Assembly (NCBI GenBank): GCA_031283825.1
Contig: JAITAZ010000291.1
Coordinates: 1-6,202 of the forward strand
DNA length: 6,202 nt
Direction: 5' to 3'
From: Planctomycetaceae bacterium
GTDB lineage: Bacteria > Planctomycetota > Planctomycetia > Pirellulales > Thermoguttaceae
Program-made: the position numbers and the translations under genes
The notes under the pieces: model-generated
Databases searched by the model: none
The model's input: only the letters and a program-made list of their open reading frames with translations
What the model was told of the DNA's origin: nothing
Shown: positions 1-6,202 of the stretch, one piece after another
How positions within the stretch are numbered: the first letter of the stretch is position 1
How the letters are laid out: the number at the start of each line of letters is the position of its first letter

Positions 1-1589
1 TGAATTAACAACTCCGTATGAGTATCAACCGCACTTGTCGCCTCGTCAAGAATTAGTATCTTCGGATTCGTCAATAAAACTCTCGCAATCGTTAATAATT
101 GCTTCTGACCCTGACTAATATTGTTCGCCTCCTCCGAAAGAATCAAATCGTATCCCTTCGGCAGCGTCCGAATGAAATTATCCGCATACGCATTTTTTGA
201 TGCGGAAATAATATCCGCTTCCGACGCCGCCTCATTACCATAACGAATATTCTCCCGAATCGTGTTACTGTAAAGCCACGTCTCTTGTAAAACCATTCCA
301 AATCTGCCGCGTAACTCATGTCTTGGATAATCCCGAATATCGTAACCATCAACCGAGATCTTTCCGCCGTCAACATCGTAAAACCGCATCAGAAGTTTAA
401 CAAGCGTCGTCTTGCCCGCGCCTGTAGGTCCAACAATAGCAACCTTCTGCCCCTGTTTCACCGTCAAAGAAAAATCGTGAATAATCGTTTGCTCCGGTAA
501 ATAACCAAACCGAACATGCTCAAAACATACCTCGCCCTCCGTAACAAAAATCGCCGGAACATTGTTAATCTCCGGACTCTCTTCAGGTTCTTCCAGCAAA
601 ATAGTAATCCGCTCCACCGACGCAAGCATCTGTTGAATCGTCCCCGCAAGTCCCGCTATCTGTCCCAACGGCTGAGATAAAAGATGCGAATATTGCAAAA
701 ACGCCTGAATCTCGCCAACTGTAATTCGTCCCCAAACCGTACAAAAACCTCCAACCACACAAAGCAAAACATAACTGCAATTTATCGCCAAAAACATAAA
801 CGGCATAATTAACGTACTGTAAAATAAACTCAACCGCGCCGTGTTGCGAAGCTGTTGATTCATCCGCTCAAAGTCCTCAATTGTTTTCGACTCGCGGTTA
901 CAAGATTTCACAATAAAATGACCACTCAATACTTCATCTGTTACACCGCTTATTCGACCAATATACTCCTGCAAAAAACGAAGATGACTCTGACTCCGAC
1001 CCATTATCATCGGCAAAAAAAACGCCGATAACGGAAGTATCGATAATGCCGCTAATGTCATCAGCCAATCCGTTATAAACATAATCGTCAACACGCCGGT
1101 AACAGTTAATACGCCGACAAAAATTTGCGGAAATCCCTGATTCAATCCCATTGTAACCGCATTGACGTCGTTTATTATTAACGCCAAAGTATCGCCGCTG
1201 CGATGTGAATCAAAATAACTTATCGGTAACCGATTAAGCTTGGCGTCAATTTGATTACGCAAATTTTGACCGACTTTATTGGCAACGCCCGCAAGTATCC
1301 ACGATTGAAAAGACGAAGCAACCGCACTGACAAAATAAAGAAAAACACAACATAATAACAATTTTCCCAATGTTACAAAATCAATTCCGCCGGTATTCAT
1401 AATCGATTTCAACGAACCGTCGAGAATCAAATCAATCGCCCGCGCAAAAAGAAGAGGCGTAAAAATTGTAAAAGAAATCGATACAATAATCACAAATACA
1501 CAAACAATAAGAAAAAAACGAAACGGACGACAAAGCCCGAATAGCCTCTTCAACGAAACAAATAACGAAATTTTTTGATTGGCTTTCAT
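1..1589 (-). CDS. ABC exporter half-transporter, catalytically intact subunit (3' end cut by window edge)
   Basis: This is a membrane-embedded exporter subunit with an N-terminal six-helix transmembrane domain fused to an ATPase domain. 529 codons are visible from the ATG at 1589, and the frame is open at the left edge. Hydrophobic segments lie near residues 23-45, 71-91, 155-196 and 257-281. The ATPase domain shows Walker A GPTGAGKT (387-394), Q-loop Gln435, signature ISQGQ (491-495), Walker B ILILD (511-515) followed by the catalytic Glu516, and D-loop SAVD (519-522). The switch His and roughly the last 50-80 residues lie outside the window. The signature has Gln where LSGGQ has its first Gly, as in the TM288-like partner of heterodimeric exporters. 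The gene begins 2 bases after the stop of the upstream ABC gene, so the two are almost certainly co-transcribed and probably translationally coupled, since no clear Shine-Dalgarno is seen. The substrate cannot be read from sequence; multidrug or lipid export is usual for the family. Confidence 0.95.
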   Translation of the reverse strand, partial: MKANQKISLFVSLKRLFGLCRPFRFFLIVCVFVIIVSISFTIFTPLLFARAIDLILDGSLKSIMNTGGIDFVTLGKLLLCCVFLYFVSAVASSFQSWILAGVANKVGQNLRNQIDAKLNRLPISYFDSHRSGDTLALIINDVNAVTMGLNQGFPQIFVGVLTVTGVLTIMFITDWLMTLAALSILPLSAFFLPMIMGRSQSHLRFLQEYIGRISGVTDEVLSGHFIVKSCNRESKTIEDFERMNQQLRNTARLSLFYSTLIMPFMFLAINCSYVLLCVVGGFCTVWGRITVGEIQAFLQYSHLLSQPLGQIAGLAGTIQQMLASVERITILLEEPEESPEINNVPAIFVTEGEVCFEHVRFGYLPEQTIIHDFSLTVKQGQKVAIVGPTGAGKTTLVKLLMRFYDVDGGKISVDGYDIRDYPRHELRGRFGMVLQETWLYSNTIRENIRYGNEAASEADIISASKNAYADNFIRTLPKGYDLILSEEANNISQGQKQLLTIARVLLTNPKILILDEATSAVDTHTELLI

Positions 1590-1591
1590 AT

Positions 1592-3874
1592 TTATAAATT
1601 GTTTTCAGATTCCATGTTTTGGCTTTCTGCAATTTCACGGTATATCAGGCAATGTCGTAACAATTCGCCGTGAACCCCGCAACCTGCAATCTTGCCCTTG
1701 TCCAATACAATAATTTGCTCGGCATTGCGAATTGTCGATATTCTTTGCGCGACAATAATCAACGTCGCATCCTTCGCATACGAAACAAGCGATTTGCGTA
1801 ACTTTGCATCCGTCAAATAATCTAACGCACTAAAACTATCGTCGAAAATATAAATCGGCGATTGACTCGTCAACGCCCTTGCAATCGCTAAACGTTGACG
1901 CTGCCCGCCGGAAAAATTACTGCCGGATTGCGAAACAATCGACTTAAAACCGTCAGGAAGATGCTCAATAAAATCTCTGATTTGCGCCGTTTCCGCCGCA
2001 CTGTTGAGAACATCTATATCCGCATCGGTTTTGCCCCAGCGTAAATTCTCTTCAATCGTTCCGCTAAATAATTTCGACTGCTGCGGAACATAACCAATTT
2101 GCCGCCGAAAATCAAACTGCTTCAATTGACGAATATCCGTTTCATCAAGAAAAATCGTTCCGCTTGTCGGATCATAAAATCGCAACAACAAATTCACCAG
2201 CGTCGTCTTGCCTGAACCGGTTGCTCCAATAATTGCCGTCGTTTGACCGGATTTAGCTGTGAATGTAATATCATGAAGCGTATCCTCATCCGCATTGCCG
2301 TAACGGAAACACACGTTTTCAAAACGGATTTCGCCTCTGACCGGTTTCTTTAATGTTACAGGTTGTATCGGGTCTTGCACTGCGGGAACCGTTTTTAATA
2401 ATTCGGATAATCGCGAAACAGAAATTAAAACCGACGGTAAATTCACAAGACAAAGAGTCGTTAATACAAATCCGCCGATAATCAGAAAAATATATTGAAT
2501 AAAAGCAAGAAGATCGCCAATTTGCATTTGAAATTGAACGATTTTTTCCGCGCCAATCCAAGTAATTCCCACCGTGAAAAGATTCATCAACAACATCAAA
2601 ATCGATAACGATAACGCTTGCATTCTAAGAAGAACAAGATTATTTTGTGTCAATAATAAATTCGCATCTTGAAAACGTTTTGAGTGAAACGTCTCATTGC
2701 CGAAAGCACGAATCACCATGACGCCGTTTAGATTTTCACGACAAATATGATTCATTTTGTCGATTAGTTTCGGCGCAAGTTTAAATCGCGGACTTAAAAT
2801 AATCAACATCGTTATCATAATAACGGCAAGCAATCCGAATAACGGATAAATAGTCCAACATAACGACGGCGCAACATGATACGAAAACACTAAACCGCCA
2901 ATCGCTAATACCGGAGCATAAAATATGTTTCGCAAATCGCCGGCGAAAAAATTCTGAACATTAGTCGTATCGCTTGTAATTCGCGTCAACAATCCTGACG
3001 GCGTGAATTGATCAATTTCAACGTTTGTGAAACTCATCGTTTTTGTCATGGCGGCGTTTCGTAAATCGGCGGCGATGCCCGAACCCATTTGCGAAAAACA
3101 AAATGCCGTAACAAACGCACACGAAATTGATAACACGCCAATGAAAATCATCAACGCCCCAATACGAATAATATAAGAAATCGAAAGCCAAGCAAGATCA
3201 ACACCAAGCTCTTGATAAATTAAACGATTCCATTGAGCCGTCGCCGCCATCGTTGTGAGTTCCGGTACTTTGTCGGCGATTGTTACTGCGTTGCCGATTT
3301 CAGCCGCCGATAAATTCGGCAACGCTTTTTGTAACTCGTCAATATTAGGCAAAACCGATTGAGAATATTTAGAATTGGAATCTTTATCAATAATGCCGGC
3401 GTTGGCAGAATTAACGGCGTTGGAGGAAAAATTCCGCTTTGCTTGAGTTGTTACGGCATTGGTTAAAGCGTAACAAGCTCGCTGATAAATGATATTGATT
3501 TCATTGCGGTTTTGAATTGCCGGCGTTAAAGCGATTACTTGTTTTTCCGCCGCTTGGGGAAAAAGCGTTAATAGTTTCGACTGCGATTTCTCCGGCAACG
3601 AATTTAACGGAACATAAACCGCTCGAAATTTTATGACGTCCGGCGGCGTCATAAATTTTGTCAGCATTTCTGAAACCTCCGGCAAAATAACCGGCGGAGA
3701 TTGATTATTGATTCCGCTTTGCGTAATTCCAACGTTCACAATAGCACTCATCAACGAAGGCAACGATAAATCAGCAAGCGATTGTGCAAACAAAAAAATT
3801 ATGCCCGCAACAAAAAAAATAACATACTTACGGCAATAAATTTTAACAACATTAAAAAATTTTGAATCGGACAT
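1592..3874 (-). CDS. ABC exporter half-transporter, degenerate-site subunit with large extracytoplasmic loop
   Basis: This 760-residue type IV (ABCB-like) exporter subunit is the partner of the gene directly downstream. Transmembrane segments are near residues 17-37, 228-258, 316-336, 339-360, 422-442 and 457-478. The ATPase domain carries Walker A GATGSGKT (550-557), Q-loop Gln598, a canonical signature FSGGQ (654-658), Walker B IYIFD (674-678) and D-loop SALD (682-685). The catalytic Glu is replaced by Asp679 and the switch His by Gln710, so this half's own ATP site should be degenerate, as known for TM287-type subunits. Its intact signature would complete the active site of the partner. 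The length exceeds the usual 570-620 residues because about 175 polar residues (about 50-225) separate TM1 and TM2, a position facing outward in this fold. The ATG at 3874 is preferred because TM1 follows closely; no Shine-Dalgarno is evident. It is probably the first gene of a two-gene operon. Confidence 0.96.
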   Translation of the reverse strand: MSDSKFFNVVKIYCRKYVIFFVAGIIFLFAQSLADLSLPSLMSAIVNVGITQSGINNQSPPVILPEVSEMLTKFMTPPDVIKFRAVYVPLNSLPEKSQSKLLTLFPQAAEKQVIALTPAIQNRNEINIIYQRACYALTNAVTTQAKRNFSSNAVNSANAGIIDKDSNSKYSQSVLPNIDELQKALPNLSAAEIGNAVTIADKVPELTTMAATAQWNRLIYQELGVDLAWLSISYIIRIGALMIFIGVLSISCAFVTAFCFSQMGSGIAADLRNAAMTKTMSFTNVEIDQFTPSGLLTRITSDTTNVQNFFAGDLRNIFYAPVLAIGGLVFSYHVAPSLCWTIYPLFGLLAVIMITMLIILSPRFKLAPKLIDKMNHICRENLNGVMVIRAFGNETFHSKRFQDANLLLTQNNLVLLRMQALSLSILMLLMNLFTVGITWIGAEKIVQFQMQIGDLLAFIQYIFLIIGGFVLTTLCLVNLPSVLISVSRLSELLKTVPAVQDPIQPVTLKKPVRGEIRFENVCFRYGNADEDTLHDITFTAKSGQTTAIIGATGSGKTTLVNLLLRFYDPTSGTIFLDETDIRQLKQFDFRRQIGYVPQQSKLFSGTIEENLRWGKTDADIDVLNSAAETAQIRDFIEHLPDGFKSIVSQSGSNFSGGQRQRLAIARALTSQSPIYIFDDSFSALDYLTDAKLRKSLVSYAKDATLIIVAQRISTIRNAEQIIVLDKGKIAGCGVHGELLRHCLIYREIAESQNMESENNL

Positions 3875-3882
3875 AATAATTA

Positions 3883-3991
3883 GTAAACGTTCACGGAGGT
3901 TTTTTAATTCGGAATTCGGAATTCGGAATTATTTTTTAAACACGGATAATCGCGAAAATGCAAATGATTATTTTACGCGCATTCATAAAAT
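3883..3991 (+). repeat. Modular direct repeat, copy A
   Basis: This 109-base unit starts 9 bases from the start codon of the minus-strand ABC gene. It opens with GTAAACGTTCACGG, contains TTTTTTAAACACGGATAAT and then CGCGAAAATGCAAATG, and ends with CATAAAAT. The same blocks occur in the same order in the next unit (3992-4105), which begins on the following base. Copy A differs by carrying the AATTCGG tandem array where copy B has other sequence, and by lacking about 18 bases before the CGCG block. The ABC operon promoter should lie in or near this stretch, but no convincing one could be picked out. Confidence 0.7.
3906..3930 (+). repeat. Short tandem repeat, 7-base unit AATTCGG
   Basis: Three perfect copies of AATTCGG are followed by a partial AATT, giving 25 bases with no mismatch. 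It includes two GAATTC palindromes. It lies 32 bases upstream of the ABC operon start codon, inside modular repeat copy A. Such an array could vary in copy number by slippage and alter promoter spacing, but nothing here shows that it does. Confidence 0.9.
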
Positions 3992-4083
3992 GTAACTGTT
4001 CACGGTTTTAAACACGGATAATAGGGGGATTTTTTAAACGCGGATAATAACGGATTGGACGGAAATCGCGGAAAATGCAAATG
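3992..4083 (+). repeat. Left arm of 92-base inverted repeat
   Basis: This arm aligns to the reverse complement of 4224-4315 with about seven mismatches and two single-base indels, roughly 90% identity by eye. The outer half is nearly perfect and includes GTTCACGGTTTTAAAC and GGATAATAGGGGGATT. The inner half is more diverged but keeps CGCGG.GAATG-like and AAATG blocks. With its partner it could form a long cruciform or RNA hairpin, or mark the ends of a small non-coding element. No obvious target-site duplication flanks the pair. Confidence 0.9.
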
Positions 4084-4105
4084 GCGATTTTAATATTTAT
4101 AAAAT
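3992..4105 (+). repeat. Modular direct repeat, copy B
   Basis: This 114-base unit follows copy A without a gap. It begins GTAACTGTTCACGG, contains two CGGATAAT octamers (4015-4022 and 4041-4048), then CGCGGAAAATGCAAATG, and ends TTATAAAAT, close to the CATAAAAT end of copy A. Its first 92 bases are also the left arm of the large inverted repeat. The shared block order with copy A suggests duplication or repeated insertion of one element, followed by divergence. Confidence 0.7.
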
Positions 4106-4223
4106 TGTATTATTTATTTAGTTTTATTTAGTTATAATTTTCACACTTAATTATTCTTATAATTTCTCATTCACTCCATTCTTTATCCCCTTTAATCTAT
4201 TGACTTCTCTACCACAAAAGCAA
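4084..4223. other. AT-rich centre of the inverted-repeat element
   Basis: These 140 bases lie between the two arms. They have no open reading frame of useful length. They contain TTTAGTT twice close together (near 4117-4132) and two perfect TATAAT hexamers (4133-4138 and 4158-4163), neither with a good -35 box at normal spacing. Since pyrH and the ABC operon diverge around this region, promoter elements may lie here, but the base composition makes chance hits likely. Confidence 0.5.
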
Positions 4224-4315
4224 CATTTCCATTCTCCGCGATTATCCGTACTATCCGATATTATCCGCGTTTAAAAATCCCCCTATTATCCGCGTTTAAA
4301 ACCGTGAACGGTTAC
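4224..4315 (-). repeat. Right arm of 92-base inverted repeat (copy C, inverted)
   Basis: Read on the minus strand this arm opens with GTAACCGTTCACGG and carries three CGGATAAT octamers (complement positions 4241-4248, 4260-4267 and 4285-4292). It is therefore a third, inverted copy of the modular unit. It ends 39 bases before the pyrH start codon. If pyrH is transcribed from upstream of 3992, both arms would be in its leader RNA and could pair; if from the central region, only this arm would be transcribed. Confidence 0.9.
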
Positions 4316-4354
4316 CTATTTTTGTAATTAACTTAAATAAATAATTTAATTTTT

Positions 4355-5101
4355 ATGTTTTCAGATAATATTAAACCTGCGGTTGAAATATCTAAACCGC
4401 GTCGTGTTGTGCTTAAGATTTCCGGCGAGTGTTTTTGTCCGGCGAATGAGAGAGGAATTTCGATGAATTCTGTATCTCTTCTTGCGAATCAGGTTGCGGT
4501 AGTTGCGCGTAATGGGATTCAGATCGCCGTAGTGATGGGCGGAGGGAATATATTGAGGGGCGGTCAATTTAAAGCCGCTAACGCTGCAATTCAAGAATCT
4601 ACGGCGCATTATATGGGAATGCTTGCAACAGTAATTAACGGTTTGGCTTTGCAAGACGCAATTGAAATAGTAGGTCAACCAACTAGATTAATGAGCGCTT
4701 TTCCAATGGACGTAGTTGCCGAAACTTATATTCGACGTCGAGCAATGAGACATCTTGAAAAAGGAAGAATTATTTTACTTGCCGGAGGTACAGGAAGTCC
4801 GTTTGTTACTACCGACACCGCCGCCGCACAACGCGCGCTAGAATTAAGCGCAGACGTTCTACTCAAAGCGACAAAAGTTGACGGCGTTTATAGCGACGAC
4901 CCAGAAAGAAATCCGCAAGCCGTTTTTTATCCTGAAATCCCCTACGAAGATATCTTGAAACAAAATTTACGTATCATGGATAAAGAATCAATCGCAAAAT
5001 GCGCCGAACACAACATGCCAATTATGATTTTCAATTTCAGACGAGAAGGAAATCTAGAACGCGCCCTAATGGGAGAACGCGTCGGAACGCTGATTAGTTA
5101 G
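4355..5101 (+). CDS. pyrH: UMP kinase (uridylate kinase, amino acid kinase family)
   Basis: This cytoplasmic enzyme phosphorylates UMP to UDP with ATP, in pyrimidine nucleotide synthesis. It works as a hexamer in bacteria. The protein has 248 residues, close to the usual 235-250. It shows the N-terminal VVLKISGE strand with Lys21, the GGGN loop (62-65) with Arg68, the highly conserved [16 protein letters not shown] stretch (87-102), [16 protein letters not shown] (143-158) and [13 protein letters not shown] (171-183), and the C-terminal GTLI. The position matching E. coli Asp77 (ADYMG or GDHMG in other bacteria) is His85 here. The ATG at 4355 is the only possible start because TAA lies in frame at 4334-4336. 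The leader is AT-rich with no Shine-Dalgarno. The common neighbours tsf and frr are not adjacent: a divergent ABC operon lies upstream and an unknown acidic protein downstream. Confidence 0.97.
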   Translation: MFSDNIKPAVEISKPRRVVLKISGECFCPANERGISMNSVSLLANQVAVVARNGIQIAVVMGGGNILRGGQFKAANAAIQESTAHYMGMLATVINGLALQDAIEIVGQPTRLMSAFPMDVVAETYIRRRAMRHLEKGRIILLAGGTGSPFVTTDTAAAQRALELSADVLLKATKVDGVYSDDPERNPQAVFYPEIPYEDILKQNLRIMDKESIAKCAEHNMPIMIFNFRREGNLERALMGERVGTLIS

Positions 5102-5185
5102 TTTTAGGGTAACTATTCAGCGGAATTTTTAAACAGAACGAGTCTTATTGTAGTGTTTTTTTATTTATTTGTATTTTTATTATCG

Positions 5186-6202
5186 ATGTTTATTCAGGCG
5201 GCAATTGGGTTTGCTCTCGCTATGTTTATGCGCGAATGGTATCAGGAAGACTTGAAAAAACAAAGAGAATTAAAAAACACCGAACAACAAGAATCTCAAA
5301 ACGAAGAACAAAATCTAGACGACGACAGCAATATCGAATCGCCGAAAACAAACGACTCTCAATATAACGAAGACCAAAACTCTTCAAGTAGTTCGGAAAA
5401 TTTTGTTGAACAGACAGATAATCAAAACAATACAGAAAGTAAAATCGATTCAACAGAAATACAATCAAACGATATTGCAGAATCAGCAGAGTCAAAATCA
5501 GATTCCGATTTAGAGTCGGAGACGGGATCGGAATTGGAATCGGAATCAGAGTCAGAGTCGGAATTGCAATCGTCTAATAAATCTCAAATCGAAGATAGTA
5601 AAATTAACGTTACAGAAAATGAAAATGAAAGTATAAATCAACTTGATGAAGAAGAACAAAATATCGACGAAAACAAAAGCATTAGTAATCAATCGGATTA
5701 TCAAGTAGATGAAATTATAGGTAATATTTTAAGCGAATCCGATTCGGATTTGTCGATGGATATAATCGACCAAATCAATAATTTATCTAATAATTCAGAA
5801 ACGTCCGAAACAATATCAGACGCAACAGTCTCTCCGCAAGATTCAAACGATTCCGACAACTCTTTTGCTAATGATAATTTCAATATCGATAACGAAGGCG
5901 GAAAAAATATCTTACAAGAAAATATCGACAAACAAGTTAAAGACGAATATATAAACAATTCGGATTTGGAAAATTTTGATAACTCGTTTGACGATTCGGG
6001 AAATGAAACAGAAAATAACGCAATAGACCTTGTAGATTTAACTGACGAATATTCAAATAATAATAACTCGCAAAATATTTCGCAAACAGCTGTAGAAGTA
6101 TTAGGCGAAAATTTCGATTTCGATTCATTACTTGCCGACGCAAAAGTTGTAGATATTAACAAGTCGGAAAATATTGCAAGACAATCAGAATCCGATTTGT
6201 CG
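5186..6202 (+). CDS. Acidic low-complexity protein with hydrophobic N-terminus, unknown function (3' end cut by window edge)
   Basis: The frame is open for 339 codons from the ATG at 5186 to the window edge. The N-terminus is hydrophobic (FIQAAIGFALAMFM, residues 2-15), followed by REWYQEDLKKQRELK. Everything after about residue 35 is rich in Ser, Asp, Glu, Asn and Gln, with almost no aromatic or hydrophobic clusters and a strong net negative charge. It looks intrinsically disordered. Residues 99-126 form an imperfect Ser-Glu run, and an S[D/E]SDL motif recurs at 105-109, 185-189 and 334-338. An in-frame GTG at 5153 would add FFYLFVFLLS and give a full-length membrane anchor, so the true start may be there; neither start has a Shine-Dalgarno. 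The order suggests a membrane-anchored protein with a long acidic linker leading to a C-terminal domain not seen here. FtsY-like receptors have this layout, but nothing visible proves that. It follows pyrH on the same strand with no terminator between. Confidence 0.8.
   Translation, partial: MFIQAAIGFALAMFMREWYQEDLKKQRELKNTEQQESQNEEQNLDDDSNIESPKTNDSQYNEDQNSSSSSENFVEQTDNQNNTESKIDSTEIQSNDIAESAESKSDSDLESETGSELESESESESELQSSNKSQIEDSKINVTENENESINQLDEEEQNIDENKSISNQSDYQVDEIIGNILSESDSDLSMDIIDQINNLSNNSETSETISDATVSPQDSNDSDNSFANDNFNIDNEGGKNILQENIDKQVKDEYINNSDLENFDNSFDDSGNETENNAIDLVDLTDEYSNNNNSQNISQTAVEVLGENFDFDSLLADAKVVDINKSENIARQSESDLS
5481..5572 (+). repeat. Degenerate Ser-Glu coding repeat
   Basis: This stretch of the acidic gene encodes an imperfect run of Ser-Glu dipeptides, residues 99-129. 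At DNA level it is an irregular hexamer series of TCGGAA, TCAGAG and related forms. The serine and glutamate codons vary (TCA/TCG, GAA/GAG), so the array is not a fresh perfect duplication. Confidence 0.75.

Noticed and set aside
1432..1638. 68-codon minus-strand frame spanning the junction of the two ABC genes
   Set aside because: It is out of frame with two strong ABC genes and merely bridges their boundary.
3958..4011. 17-codon open frame within the intergenic repeats
   Set aside because: It is too short, sits across a repeat boundary and has no supporting signal.
4133..4163. Two TATAAT hexamers as pyrH promoters
   Set aside because: The surrounding sequence is very AT-rich and no -35-like hexamer is found at 16-18 bases upstream of either, so chance occurrence is likely.
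3883..4315. CRISPR-like array
   Set aside because: The repeats are few, unequal in length, partly inverted and irregularly spaced, with no uniform spacers or cas genes.
3992..4315. Bidirectional transcription terminator
   Set aside because: The flanking genes diverge from this region, so no transcript needs to end here, and the arms are separated by 140 bases.
4361..4678. 105-codon minus-strand open frame inside pyrH
   Set aside because: It fully overlaps the well-conserved pyrH coding sequence and its product has no recognisable features.
5102..5185. Terminator between pyrH and the acidic gene, suggested by T-rich runs
   Set aside because: No GC-rich stem precedes the T-rich tract, and much of it reads as a hydrophobic in-frame extension of the downstream gene.
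5226..5495. 89-codon minus-strand open frame
   Set aside because: It is a shadow of the acidic gene; no upstream signal or family motif is seen.
5701..6162. 153-codon minus-strand open frame rich in Ser, Phe and Leu
   Set aside because: It lies opposite the acidic plus-strand gene, and its Ser/Phe-rich composition is the mirror of Asp/Glu/Asn codons. No domain is recognisable.

Overview
The window holds four protein genes in two divergent pairs, separated by a 480-base gap full of repeats. The organism is probably an AT-rich bacterium. The UMP kinase reads, from memory of the family, most like those of Planctomycetota, and none of the four start codons has a recognisable Shine-Dalgarno sequence. 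This lineage call is tentative because no database search was possible.

Left region (1-3874, minus strand): two adjacent genes encode the halves of a heterodimeric ABC exporter. The upstream gene (760 residues) has a degenerate ATPase site, with Asp in place of the catalytic Glu and Gln in place of the switch His, and an unusually large loop between its first two membrane segments. The downstream gene starts 2 bases after it, has the intact catalytic Glu and an altered signature motif, and runs off the left edge of the window. This is the complementary asymmetry known from TM287/TM288-type exporters, so the two proteins very likely work as one transporter.

Middle region (3875-4354): no gene. 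It holds a 7-base tandem repeat, two directly repeated modular units of about 110 bases, and a 92-base inverted repeat with arms about 90% identical around a 140-base AT-rich centre. All are built from shared blocks (GTAANNGTTCACGG, CGGATAAT, AAAATGCAAATG). This is the most unusual non-coding structure in the window.

Right region (4355-6202, plus strand): pyrH (UMP kinase), complete, followed after 84 bases by a gene that is open at the right edge. That gene encodes a short hydrophobic N-terminus followed by more than 300 acidic, low-complexity residues rich in Ser, Glu, Asp, Asn and Gln. Its function is unknown. I found no convincing transcription terminator or promoter anywhere in the window.
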